Origin: a virus
IMG/VR virus record: IMGVR_UViG_3300032287_002670
Coordinates: 1 to 48,727 of that record
DNA length: 48,727 bases
Direction: 5' to 3' (one strand)
This document shows positions 1 through 11,100 of the stretch, one piece after another (the stretch's first letter is position 1; every line of letters begins with the position of its first letter). Below the pieces are notes generated by a model. That model was not told the origin of the DNA and made no database searches. It worked only from the letters and a program-made list of their open reading frames with translations. The position numbers and the translations under genes were made by a program.

Positions 1-266
1 GAGGGTCAAGGTCAAGGAGAGGGTCAAGGTCAAGGACAAGGACAAGGCGAGGGTCAAGGTCAAGGAGAGGGTCAAGGTCAAGGACAAGGACAAGGCGAGG
101 GTCAAGGTCAAGGACAAGGACAAGGCGAGGGTCAAGGTCAAGGAGAGGGTCAAGGTCAAGGCGAGGGTCAAGGTCAAGGAGAGGGTCAAGGTCAAGGACA
201 AGGACAAGGCGAGGGTCAAGGTCAAGGAGAGGGTCAAGGTCAAGGACAAGGACAAGGACAAGGCGA
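1..266 (+). repeat. GGTCAA/GGACAA tandem hexamer repeat
   Basis: The first 266 bases consist of 6-bp units (ggtcaa, ggacaa) interrupted by ggagag or ggcgag, giving higher-order 18- and 24-bp blocks. It is in frame and encodes (Gly-Gln)n with Glu inserts. Such an array is prone to length change by slippage and could also be an assembly collapse point. Confidence 0.9.
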
Positions 267-1011
267 ACAAAATCAAGGTCAAAGCCAACAACAAAAGCAA
301 GAGCAAAAAAAAGAGCAACAAAACGCTTCTTTGGAGAGAGAAATTCAATTATGTTCAGAAGAGATTAATAATCTTAAAGAGGATAAAGAAATGTTAGAGT
401 TTATTTCAGAAAGAACTCAAGAGCAAGAAGACAGAATACTTGAAATTAACAATACTATTGATGATTTAGAGATGCAGATTGCTAATATGCTTGGTGCTAT
501 AAACGCCGATATTGTTTTAGGTAATGATGTTGAATTTCCTGTTAATAGACTTCCAAGATATGTGAGTTCTCAATTACCTGAATTGGTTAAAAGAATAAAA
601 GACCAAAGTAAAACTCGTATAGAAGACCCTGAATATCAATTCAAATATAAATTAGAAGATAAAGAACGTAGAAACGGTTTAATTTCGGAGAGAGTTATGG
701 AAGACGTAACTTATTTTTCTTTTGAAAAATTGAAAAAAGAAGATGCTTTAAGCGAACTTTACCTTACTAAAAAAGATATTGAAAAAATAATGTTTGATAT
801 GCCTTTAGGTGGCGATGTTCCTGAAAAGATTGTAATACATTCTAAAATTGAGGGAGATACCGTAGTGATAGACAACGCTATAAGTATTGACACCTTTATT
901 TACCAAATGAACAATTTAGAAAAAGATTTGGAATTAGTTAATAAAGAGAACAATATAAAACTTATTTTTGACACAATAAAAAATGAACTGTTTAATAAAT
1001 TTATAATATAA
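1..1011 (+). CDS. Gly-Gln-repeat coiled-coil protein, 5' truncated
   Basis: The frame is open from base 1, so the start lies upstream of the window. The first ~90 codons encode alternating Gly-Gln with regularly spaced Glu, then a Gln/Lys-rich stretch, then a charged helical region with heptad-like Leu/Ile/Glu/Lys (likely coiled coil), and finally a mixed domain ending in Phe-Ile-Ile. No family was recognised. The stop overlaps the start of the MoxR-type ATPase gene (TAATG), so the two are translationally coupled. A low-complexity hydrophilic arm with a coiled coil would suit a structural or scaffolding protein, but that is a guess. Confidence 0.8.
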   Translation, partial: EGQGQGEGQGQGQGQGEGQGQGEGQGQGQGQGEGQGQGQGQGEGQGQGEGQGQGEGQGQGEGQGQGQGQGEGQGQGEGQGQGQGQGQGEQNQGQSQQQKQEQKKEQQNASLEREIQLCSEEINNLKEDKEMLEFISERTQEQEDRILEINNTIDDLEMQIANMLGAINADIVLGNDVEFPVNRLPRYVSSQLPELVKRIKDQSKTRIEDPEYQFKYKLEDKERRNGLISERVMEDVTYFSFEKLKKEDALSELYLTKKDIEKIMFDMPLGGDVPEKIVIHSKIEGDTVVIDNAISIDTFIYQMNNLEKDLELVNKENNIKLIFDTIKNELFNKFII

Positions 1012-2408
1012 TGGATAACACGCAAAAAAGAATAGAAGACCTTGAACAATTGGTTCTTAACGCACCTGACGATACGGTTAGAAAAATCGCTCAAGAACAA
1101 TTAGATAGAGTTAAGGAACGTCAAAAAATCAACGTTGACAAAGACTTTTCAGGAGTAATTACTGCAATTAACTCATTGATTGAAAAAACTTATAATTCAT
1201 CAAACGCAATGTCAAATCAACAAATTGATGAAGCAATTGCTGAAAGATTGAAAAAGTTAAAAATCAATCAAGCAAACCTATCAAGTGAATTAAAAGAACT
1301 AATAGGTCAAACCAAAACAACCGTTATACAAATTAACGAAATCAAAGTATCTTCTTCTTCGGGAACAAGAGGTAGAAGATTAGAGGACGTTTTGATGTCT
1401 GATGCTGAAGCACAAAATAACGTGTATTTATTTGGAGAAGCAGGAACGGGTAAAACTTTTATTGCAGGTATAATTGCTGACAAATTAAACTACAAGTTAA
1501 TTACACTTAATTGTAACCAATTTACTTCGCCTTTAGATATTATCGGAGGACAGACTATTGAGGGCTTTAAAGAGGGTAGATTAACTCAAGCGTGGGGTAA
1601 TTTAGATTTAGGTTTAAATCCTTGCGGAGAGCCTTATGTTGGCGCACTTTTACTTTTAGATGAGTTGCCTAAAATTGACCCAAATACTGCGGGTATTTTA
1701 AATGACGGTCTTGCTAAAATTAAAGACGGAGTTAAAGAAATATGCGACCCTAAAAAACAAGTTCCTGCTACTATTATGAATGGTAACGGAGAACTTATAC
1801 AAAAGAAAAAAATATTTATTATGGCTACGGGTAACTCGTTGTTGAACGAAGCAAATAAAGACTACGAGGCTAACTTTAAACAAGATTTATCTTTACAAGA
1901 CCGTTTTGCGGGAAGTTGTTATAAAATCACTTATAACTACAAGTTTGAGTATGAAAAAATGATGACTAATGTTTCGACAAAATCATTACCAAATGTAAAA
2001 ATTGACTTGACTTTTGCCTTTAACTTCCTTTCGCAATTGCGTATGAAAATTGTTGAGTTGGAACTTACAGGAGTTGCTTTCGTATCTACTCGTTTAATGA
2101 TTGTAGCAAGAGATACATTTGTTGCTTACATCGTTAATAGAGAATTAGCACCTGATAATATTGCTGACCCTAAAAAAATTAGCGAAGTTGTTATGTCGTT
2201 TATGTCTTTATTCAAACCTGACCAAAGAGATAATATTAAAAACCAATTAAGTGCCGAGTTCAAAGAATTTTACGATATGTGTGCGGTTAAAGAAGCATTG
2301 CCTCTTGACCAATTAAACGAATCAACTAAAGAGCAAAAAGATTTGGCTAAAATAATTATTGAAACGGCAGAAGCAAATTACGCTCAAGATAACGCAATTC
2401 CACTATAA
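1011..2408 (+). CDS. MoxR-type AAA+ ATPase
   Basis: The 465-aa protein has an N-terminal helical region (about 1-110) and a AAA+ core. Walker A GEAGTGKT is at 142-149, Walker B LLLLDEL at about 213-219, sensor-1 FIMATGN at about 269-275 and a probable arginine finger in LQDRF near 298. The order and spacing match MoxR/dynein-like AAA+ proteins, which usually remodel or insert cofactors into partners together with a VWA-domain protein. The next gene, 3 bases away, looks like such a partner. Its start overlaps the previous stop. The client is unknown; in this setting it could be a particle protein such as the giant Gly-Gly-motif proteins downstream (inference). Confidence 0.85.
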   Translation: MDNTQKRIEDLEQLVLNAPDDTVRKIAQEQLDRVKERQKINVDKDFSGVITAINSLIEKTYNSSNAMSNQQIDEAIAERLKKLKINQANLSSELKELIGQTKTTVIQINEIKVSSSSGTRGRRLEDVLMSDAEAQNNVYLFGEAGTGKTFIAGIIADKLNYKLITLNCNQFTSPLDIIGGQTIEGFKEGRLTQAWGNLDLGLNPCGEPYVGALLLLDELPKIDPNTAGILNDGLAKIKDGVKEICDPKKQVPATIMNGNGELIQKKKIFIMATGNSLLNEANKDYEANFKQDLSLQDRFAGSCYKITYNYKFEYEKMMTNVSTKSLPNVKIDLTFAFNFLSQLRMKIVELELTGVAFVSTRLMIVARDTFVAYIVNRELAPDNIADPKKISEVVMSFMSLFKPDQRDNIKNQLSAEFKEFYDMCAVKEALPLDQLNESTKEQKDLAKIIIETAEANYAQDNAIPL

Positions 2409-2411
2409 AAA

Positions 2412-3947
2412 ATGGCAAGAGATTTTAGAACGCTAAAAGACAAGTTAGAAATTTATTTCTTTAATTCACAGGAAAAGATGATTAAGACTGTGGAGGACTA
2501 TCTTGCGCAAAATCCAAATCAAGTCAATAGAATTAACGATGAGGGTACTGATGACGACAGTATTAGATACCAACCTGATTTCTATGGTTATGACCCAAAT
2601 AGCGCATTGTCTTTGACAGAGCAATATACTTATGACCAATTAAAAATGTTTTCTGATATGCCTCTACTTACAGATGCAATCAACAAGTTTGACATTATAA
2701 AAAGGGGCTTGGATTTAGGAGGCGATTTTGATGCTTCAAAAATAAAATTCACATCATTGCCAAGAGGAGTTTTTAATTTCGGTTTAGCGTCAAAAGGTCT
2801 AATCAGAAAAACAGAGTTTTATGACGTTGAAAGAAAAGAAGTCATTGACGAAAAAATTGTCAAACAGGAAGAGTTAAACAATATTGTTATATTTTACTAT
2901 TTAAGGAGTGGTGCTAAACATTTTGTTAGAAAACAACAAAAAGGTACTATGTTGGTAAAAGACAATTTTTTAGATGTTGAGGTTAACTTTGACGAAAATC
3001 AGAAAATTTGGCTACCATATAAAGACGGCAAAATTTTTAATGGTAAAGGCAAAAATATGTTAAGTTATTCTACTACTACCAAAAAGGTATATATGTACCG
3101 TGAAAAACTTGGTGGTGGTGTTTCTCCTTATGTAGATTTATTCGTTGGGGTTAACGGATTGCAGAATTTAGATACTGAAAATATGTTGGCTAAAAACCTT
3201 TCTGCTTTTATTGTTGCTGATATTTTAGAAAAAGCAGGAGTTAAAGTTAGAATTTATGGTTTAAGAACATATACTGACGATGATGACGTGGTGTTTATTG
3301 CTTATGCTTTAAAAGAATATGGAGAACAAATAGATTTTGGTCGCCTTGCTTCATTTACTTCGGATAAGAGGTTTTTTAGAGTGAATTTATGGAGAATCGC
3401 ATCTACTTTAAGAAAAATGGAAACGGGTAGTTACAAACAAGGTAAAGGTATATCTTTATACGGCGGAAGTGACGATTTGTATAATTCGTTTACAATGTTT
3501 AAAAATTGGGTTTTCAATAAAAAAGGAACTGTTCAATTCGATACCAAAATAAACGATAAAAATTTAATGGTTTTAAGCGGTTTACCAACTGTGGATAGTA
3601 GTGATAGATTAACAGGTAGAAATGCAGATGAAACATTTAAAAAAATAGAGCAAGAAGTTTATAGAACATTAGATTATGTTGGTATGCTTCTAACTAAAAA
3701 CCCTAAAGCATTTGTGGGTAAAATTTATAAAAGGGAAAAAGATAATCCGAGATATTATGATGCCAAAAGGCAAATTAAAGAATATTTGGAAAATCTAATT
3801 ACAAGTAATTTGACTATTGTTCCTCAATATGACCTTGCTGATAGAGATTCTCCTGAAAATAGATTTAGCACACCTTTGAATGAAGTGCCAAGAATTACTG
3901 AAAGAACAAACGAATTGATTGACGTTATTAACAATGTAATCGTATAA
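2412..3947 (+). CDS. Probable VWA-fold partner of the MoxR ATPase
   Basis: A 511-aa protein immediately follows the MoxR-type ATPase gene. Residues about 235-300 read as beta strand (YVDLFVGVNG), long helix, beta strand (VKVRIYGLRTY), acidic run. This is how a von Willebrand A domain begins, but the usual DxSxS metal site is replaced by VGVNG, so a degenerate MIDAS is suggested. The N-terminal part is acidic and the last 60 residues are helical. MoxR-VWA pairs are a known arrangement, and the gene order is the main support. The fold call is an inference from secondary-structure pattern, not a recognised family hit. Confidence 0.5.
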   Translation: MARDFRTLKDKLEIYFFNSQEKMIKTVEDYLAQNPNQVNRINDEGTDDDSIRYQPDFYGYDPNSALSLTEQYTYDQLKMFSDMPLLTDAINKFDIIKRGLDLGGDFDASKIKFTSLPRGVFNFGLASKGLIRKTEFYDVERKEVIDEKIVKQEELNNIVIFYYLRSGAKHFVRKQQKGTMLVKDNFLDVEVNFDENQKIWLPYKDGKIFNGKGKNMLSYSTTTKKVYMYREKLGGGVSPYVDLFVGVNGLQNLDTENMLAKNLSAFIVADILEKAGVKVRIYGLRTYTDDDDVVFIAYALKEYGEQIDFGRLASFTSDKRFFRVNLWRIASTLRKMETGSYKQGKGISLYGGSDDLYNSFTMFKNWVFNKKGTVQFDTKINDKNLMVLSGLPTVDSSDRLTGRNADETFKKIEQEVYRTLDYVGMLLTKNPKAFVGKIYKREKDNPRYYDAKRQIKEYLENLITSNLTIVPQYDLADRDSPENRFSTPLNEVPRITERTNELIDVINNVIV

Positions 3948-3951
3948 AATT

Positions 3952-4227
3952 ATGTTACAGAAAACAATTGAAAGAAAAAAACATTACGAAGATTTAGGTG
4001 GAGAAAGTAACGTGGTTTTAGAAGATTTAAGAGTTGTAAAGCACTCGCAAATTCCAAACGCCTACTTTGTTCACGCTAAATATATGATTGGTAGTGGAGG
4101 AATGTATAAAGACTATGAAGTCTTGGAGAGTGTTGATGAAAACGGAGAGTGGATTGATATGAAAAAAGACCTGACTAAATTAGAGTATGGTGCTTTTTTA
4201 AAGGATTGCGAGGTTAGCAATTTTTAA
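3952..4227 (+). CDS. Unknown 91-aa protein
   Basis: This small soluble protein starts 4 bases after the VWA-like gene. It has a basic N-terminus (ERKKHYEDLGG) and an alternating strand pattern (VVLEDLRVV, AYFVHAKYMIG, KDYEVLESV) that suggests a small beta-rich fold. There are no membrane segment, Cys pair or known motif. It sits in the MoxR-VWA operon and may be an accessory of that complex. The family was not recognised. Confidence 0.7.
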   Translation: MLQKTIERKKHYEDLGGESNVVLEDLRVVKHSQIPNAYFVHAKYMIGSGGMYKDYEVLESVDENGEWIDMKKDLTKLEYGAFLKDCEVSNF

Positions 4228-4244
4228 TTTAATATTTTTGTAAA

Positions 4245-5132
4245 ATGGAGTTAGATTTTGATTATAAAGAGGGTTGTTATTTATTCAACGGAACAAGTTT
4301 CCCTGAAGTGGTAATACATAAAACTATCTATAAGTTAGTTACTGTTACATTTCAGGAATATGGCGATTATAAGCCATTTGGCTTTAGGGTTTACGACTTA
4401 ACAAATAAGTTAGATATAGAACTTTTAAATGAAAAATATAAAAGAACTATGGCTGAACAAGACCCTGATGATAGATATGGTGTTGAGTTAGGTGCAATCG
4501 TGGAATACGACTATAAGGACTTGATTTATTTAAGAATTATTGATAAAAAAATATTATCTTTCGTACTTCAAAGACCGTTGTTGTTTGATTACATTAAAGC
4601 AAGAGATAAGTATTTAGTTGCTGACGCTTTAGATAGGGTTGGTGGCTTACAGGCTGAATTTACGGCTACTTGGCAACAGTATTTTCAAGTTCCGTTAGAA
4701 AGTGCAGATAAAATTGATTGGACGGTAAAATCTCCGCCAATTCCTTTAAAACTTAATGTTAACGAAAATTTGTTGAAAGATGAGTTTGGAGATAGTTTTA
4801 CCGACTCAATTACAGTTTACGATTTCTTAAACGTAATTGATACTGACACTTTCAATAAAATTCCTAATGAGGAAATAAAAGACCAAATTTCTATTTTAAT
4901 TAAAAAAACTTTGGAGATAGCGAAAGAAAATCAGGCAATCGGAAAAGAAGAACCGAAAAAAGAGCCTGTGATTCAAGAGCCAATTAGTGCCGTACCAAAA
5001 GACGATGATGTTTTGGAAAAAGCAGTAAAAGAGGTTAAGAGCAGAAGAAAGAAAAAAACTCAAGAACAAATATTTAAAGAAATTGACGAGGTTGACCCCG
5101 AAAATTTATTATCACTATTAAACGAAATTTAA
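4245..5132 (+). CDS. Unknown 295-aa protein with charged C-terminal tail
   Basis: The first ~200 residues alternate strands and helices (FDYKEGCYLFNGTSF, VIHKTIYKLVTVTFQEYGDY) and appear globular. Residues about 225-270 are rich in Lys, Glu and Pro and probably disordered, with a basic SRRKKKTQEQ patch, followed by a short acidic helix ending LLSLLNEI. There is no membrane segment. The gene closes the MoxR block and precedes the giant Gly-Gly-motif genes by 24 bases. No family was recognised; a linker or adaptor role is possible but unsupported. Confidence 0.7.
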   Translation: MELDFDYKEGCYLFNGTSFPEVVIHKTIYKLVTVTFQEYGDYKPFGFRVYDLTNKLDIELLNEKYKRTMAEQDPDDRYGVELGAIVEYDYKDLIYLRIIDKKILSFVLQRPLLFDYIKARDKYLVADALDRVGGLQAEFTATWQQYFQVPLESADKIDWTVKSPPIPLKLNVNENLLKDEFGDSFTDSITVYDFLNVIDTDTFNKIPNEEIKDQISILIKKTLEIAKENQAIGKEEPKKEPVIQEPISAVPKDDDVLEKAVKEVKSRRKKKTQEQIFKEIDEVDPENLLSLLNEI

Positions 5133-5156
5133 CAAATAAATTAAAGAATAAAAGAT

Positions 5157-8100
5157 ATGAGCGAATTACTTAAAAAATACGAAAGTTTAGACCAATCCAA
5201 GTTAAACGAGGGAACTATTAAAATACTTAATAGGGTAAAAACAATTACTGCTGACTTTACTGCTGATGATGCAAAAAACAACAAAATTGCAGAAGATGTT
5301 TTGAACGAGGTTATGAAAAAGAACCCTAATGCCGTTAAAATTGTTAAGCGTACCCCAAAAGCAAAAACTGCGCCTAAAAAAACGCATAAAGCAACGCATA
5401 CTACTAAAGGTACGCATACAACAAGTTCTACTGCAAAAACTTCTAATAACATAATGTCTGTTACTAAAGAAATTCAAAAAGCAGGAGAGTCTTGGAAAGA
5501 TGCTATGGAACGTGCTAAAGCAGTTATTAAAGAACGTAAAGAAAAAGTTGTTCAAAAACAAAAAACAGAATTAGAGAAATTGTATAATCTTGTTAAAACT
5601 AAAAAAGAGTTACAAGGGTTTGCTAATTCAGATATTAGACGTGATTCAGTAAGAGAAGCCAAAGTAAGAGGCGCAAGATTTGTAACTAAAGAGGGTAATA
5701 CTTCAAATAAGTACGGAACTTTCCCTAATAAGTTAGGTAGAAAGTATTGGGAAACTCGTGACCGTCACGCTGACCGTTTAGCACCTAATTATCCAAAAGA
5801 TATGCCTTTGTTGGCAAGTGGTGGTGGAGTTGGTAGCAAAAGATATTTTTTAGTAAAAATGGAAGATGAACAGGCGGTAAATAAAGTAGATAAATTATTG
5901 CAAAAAGAATGTGGAGATTATGAACACTATGAAGTAGGTAATCAAAACGGAAAAATTTATAGATTTGACATTGAAGACATTAAAAAATGGAATGAAATGG
6001 TTGAATCAGGACATAAAAATTATAAAAAATTAATTGATTATGGACATTTGTTTGCTGAATTAGATTTATTAAGTAGTAATAATAGAAAAGTTTTAGTTTG
6101 GGAAACTGATACAAAATCTTGGAAAAAAAATTATGGTACTAAATATGCTGATGGCGGAATGATGGACAATATGTCTATTCACAATAGCACAGACTTTTTC
6201 AATACACCTGTATATGCTAAAGGCGGGGGTCTTGATAGAGATACTCACGAAAAAGAAGTTAAATTTTTAAAAGCGAAAAAGTTTACAGATATTAAAACTA
6301 CTGATTACGATTCAACTGTTAAATTCGGAAATACCGATAATGATGAAGTTATATTTGCTTCGATAGGTAAAAAAGATGATGGTTATGGTAAAACAGGTTA
6401 CGGAATAGCGTATTTTTATCAAAACGAAGATAATGGAGTTTCAAGTATTAGCAAAGAAATTCTTGACGAAATTGCTTCTTTATACAATGGTTCTAAAGTA
6501 GAGTTATTTACAAACGCAGGTGTTGATTTACATTCAACTAATAGAAATATGTACAAAAACATTTATGTTAGAAGAGTGCCTTACGATAGGTTTGATAGTT
6601 ACGCTGACGGAGGTGCAATTGACGGCGGAATGAATAATTTAACAATTCAAAATGTTTCTTTTGCTAAAGGCGGTTCGGTTAAAAAAGTTCCTGCTTATGC
6701 AAAAAAACGTTTAGAAGAATTAAGAGAGGAAATTCGTGCTGAAAGAATAAGTTATGGCGAATTAGCAGAATTACAATCTTTGGCTCAATACATAGAACCT
6801 AATGACGTTGAATTATTAGAACCTGCGGGTGTTCCTGAATTTGATGAAGACCAAGACGATTACGCTAAAGGCGGAGAATTCGCTCTATACAAAATTCAAC
6901 AAAAATTCAAATACGCTTTACAACCTAAATGGGAAGATGAAAAATTCCAAACAGGGGGTAGAAAGTTTTTAACTTTTGCACAGGCTCAAGACTTTAAAAA
7001 GAAACTTCAAGGATTAAGTAGTTCTATGGAGTACAAAGTTGTAAAAGTTGGCGAAGATGAAAAACTTGCTGACGGTGGCTCACTTCCATTTATGACAGAC
7101 CCTAACTTTGGAAACTTCCAAAATACAGGTGCTTTTGCTCACGGCGGTTCAGTTAAAAAAGTTCCTGCGTATGTAAAAAAACGTTTAGAAGAATTAAGAA
7201 AAGAAATTCGTGCTGAAAGAATCAGTTATGAAGAATTAGCAGAACTACAATCTTTGGCTCAATACATAGAACCTAACGATGTTGAATTGTTAGAACCTGC
7301 GGGTGTTCCTGAATTTGAAGAGGAAGAAGAGGAAGAATTTATTGATTTCAGTCAATATGATACAATTGCTTATAATTTAACTGAAGAAGATGCAGTAAAA
7401 CTTGCTGATGAACAATCAGAAAAAAATCCAAATTCTCAAATTGTTCTTGCATTTACAGGAAAGGGATTTAATGTTTATGTAAAGAAATCTTCTTTTGCTA
7501 ACGGAGGAGAATTAAAAGATTTTGAACAAACTGTAAAAGATGCTTTAAAAGTTAATAATAAATGGCATTTTATATCTCAAAATGTAGATGGAAAATTTGT
7601 TCAATTAAAAATGTATGTTGGAACTAAAGAAGTTGATGTTCAAATATTTAAAATAGACGGTGTTTATGCTTCTATGCCTAAAAATTATGCAGGTAAGAGA
7701 GAAACACTAAAAATGATAATGAACAATTTTAATGCAAACTACGAACTTGGTGGTGCATTTATGACAACTGATTTAGCAGGTCATTCAGGCGGAGGTACGG
7801 GCGGTTTAAATGCCGATATGCCTTTAAGCGGGGTTTCAGGAACATACTACACAGGTCTTGTTGGAGAAACAGGTGCTATGTCAAGCGGAGAGTTGTTTGA
7901 AAATGGCGGTGGAGTTGAAGAATGGAAAAAAGCCGTTACAATAAAAGTAGATACAAGACAAGAAGCAGAAAAAGGTAAAAAACTATTAAAAGAGTATTGG
8001 GGAAAAAGCGGAAGAAATTTTAAAGTTGAAAAAAGAGATAATAAATATGTAATAACATACGAGTTTTATCTTACTGACAAAATGGAATTAGGTGGAGTTA

Positions 8101-11100
8101 TGGCTCAAAACCAACAAGTAATCAACGATGCTTCTCAATCTTATGTTAATTACTACTTGGGCGAGGGCGCAAGTCAAGGTATTTACAAAGACGGCGGTGC
8201 TATTGTAAATCAATACGAGGGAAGAACTCCTGAAGATATTTGGGATAGTTTTACGGATATGCAAAGAAGTAATTTTTTAGAAGACCATAAAGACTTAATA
8301 AAAAGTAGTTTTGAATCGCACCCAAAAGACTATTTAAGCGATGGCGATTTAATTTCTCAATGGAGATTGAGGTATAAAGAATTAAACTATTTTGTTAAAT
8401 TGAGATTTGATGACCACGTTAGATATGGTCAATACGCAAAAGGCGGTTCTTTAGGAAAAGCATTATACGTTGCTTGGTCAGGTTATTTTGATTACAACAA
8501 GTATGATGAAGAAAAAATAATGTCTGCTTTAAAATCTATTGGTGCTAAAAACATTCGTTTAGAAAAACAATATGATAACTATAACCACCCTGAAGTTGTT
8601 GTTTTTAATGGAAATAAAAATCAAGCCGTAGATGCCTTAAACGAAGCATTTGGAATAAATTATGGCATTTTGGTTTGGGAAAAAGATTGGAGAGCCAAAA
8701 AAATGTCAGACGGCGGTTTTACTCCTGATGTTTCAGACGGAACTCAATTTATGAGTGGGGTTTATGCTAATGGGGGTTCTGTTGGAGATGTAAGCGGTAA
8801 TTATTATTCTACAACTGATTTTGTATCACAAAACGACCTTATGGATTTGGCTAAAAGTACATTTGGTCAAGATTGGGAATCGGGAGGAGATTACGATTAT
8901 GATACCGAAGAAATTAAAATGCTTGTCAAAAAATTAGGCGGTGGTTATAAAATTGTATATGTCGATTCAGAGCAAAGAGAAAAATTTGAAAATGCAAAAT
9001 CTAAATACTTGCCTCTTCTAAAAAACAAGTCAAACGATGGAGATATTTTTGTTATTCCTAATAAAAAAATGGCTGACGGCGGTTTTACACCTGACGTTTC
9101 AGACGGAACTCAATTTATGAGTGGGGTTTATGCTAATGGCGGTTCTGTTGGAGATGACTTTGAAGAGGTTATTGATTTAGGTGCTGAACAATATTACACA
9201 AGACGTTTTGGGGAAGTTGGAACTGATTCAAGAGGCGATGTTGAACTTGTGGTAGTTGCTACTATTAGAGATTTAGAAGACTATATGAGCGAGGACGAAT
9301 TGCCCGAAGACGGTAATTTTGAACTTAACATTACTTTAGTGCCTACTGAAGAATTTATTTCTGAAGAAATGCTTGAAAGTGCTAATGATGAAGATTCTTC
9401 TGTTAGTGATGATTCAGTTGTAAATCTTGTTAATTATGCGGGTGGATTAAATTATAATCCTCAATCAAGAATGTATTTTGAAAGTCAACAAGATGCTTTA
9501 GATTATCTAATGTCAAAAGAACTTAAAGACAAAATAAACACCGATGCTATGTTAGCAGGTTTTGTTATGGATAAACAGTACAATAGAGCAGGTCAAGACA
9601 ATTGGGGCTACTTGGATTATTTAATGGGTGTTAGCGACAGGTTTGCCAAAGGCGGATTTGTTGGAACAGTTGAGTTTAATGCAGGAGATATTGTTTGGCA
9701 AAAAGACGAAAAAAGATATGCTTTTGTAATGAATAATTACGGCGACCCTATTAACGGAAGTAGCGGAGAGATTAGACTTGACACAACAGGGAATACGCCT
9801 ATTTTTACTTATAATAAAGATTTTACAAAGGAAACAGGTTACAACCTTGTTAAATTAGGAGAAAAAGGCGATACAGGAAAATTTACTCCTGAAGTTCTCG
9901 CTGAAATGAAAGAGCAAGGAAAAAAGTATTTAGATTATGCAAAAAGTAACAAAGGAAGCCAACAAAAAGAAAATATCGCTTACACCGAAAAAGTTGTGAG
10001 AAGAACTCTTGACGGAGAATTCGATTCTATGGTGGGTCGTGCTAAAGCGACTACTTCTAACAAAAAAGGTTCAGTCGATTATACTTATGTTCCTAATAAA
10101 GATGTTAAGGAATTGAGCGTTGTGCTTAAAGGCGAATTAAAGAAATTAATGGGTTCTGATATACTTGACGGGGTTTACGTTAAAAATTCAGCGAAATCTA
10201 CTGCGAAATCTACTGCAAAAGTAGATGCAAATGCCGTGTATGCTAAAATGCTTAAAGATGCAAAAGAGGCAAAAAGTGGAAAGACGAAAATGTTTACCGC
10301 TACTGATTTAAAGAAATTAAATCTTGAAATGGTTCAAAAACTTGTAGAGGCAGGTTATACCGAACAACAAATAAGAAATATTATTTTTGGATATGCTTTT
10401 GATAACGAAATTGTGGCTGACAACGAACTTGAATACGATAAGGGTATTTTCTCTTACGAAGACACTTATGTTAAAAGTAAAATAGAGGATTTAGTCGAGG
10501 CTCAAAAAAATAAAGAGTTTGCGGTTGGTATTGAATATCCTGACTTTGATTGGCAAGGTATTATCAAGAAATATAAAATATCTTCAAAACCTAAAGACAT
10601 AACTGAAAAACCAAAAGGTTTTTCGGGTTCTACCGAGAACTACTACGAAGTTTTTATTGGGGAAAATATAGTCATAGGTCATAATTACGGATATAAATGG
10701 CTTGATGCTGACGGAAAAGTGATAAGTAATTATATGGAAGAGGATAAAAAAGTTTCTGACCCTACTAAACAAAATGCTTGGCAAAAAGAAAGAGGACAAA
10801 AAGCAGGTTTCAACGGAGGTTGGTGGAAAATTATTTCTTCTAAAATAGAAATTATTGACGATGTATTGAAAACTTTACTTGCTCAAAAGGGTAGTTACTG
10901 TAAAGAAATACAATTTTATGACGATTCTTTACCTAAAGCCTTAAAAGAAAATAATATTGCCTTTGCTGACGGCGGTATGTTTGACAACAATGATGGTTAC
11001 AACTTAAAAGACATCAACGGTAAAAAAATTGAAGTTGGAGATACTGTGAAAACAACACAACAAAGCGGTGGATTATTTAATCCTAACGATTCCGAAACGG

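Noticed and set aside
1-266. The tandem repeats as a CRISPR array
   Set aside because: Units are 6 bp with no spacers and are in frame within a protein-coding sequence.
331-1011. A TTG start at 331 for the first gene
   Set aside because: The frame is open back to base 1 and encodes a consistent Gly-Gln repeat, so the gene extends out of the window.
4233-4240. TATTTTTG as a promoter before the 295-aa gene
   Set aside because: It fits TAnnTTTG but is only 4 bases from the ATG and lacks a TTG at the right distance; AT-rich chance match is more likely.
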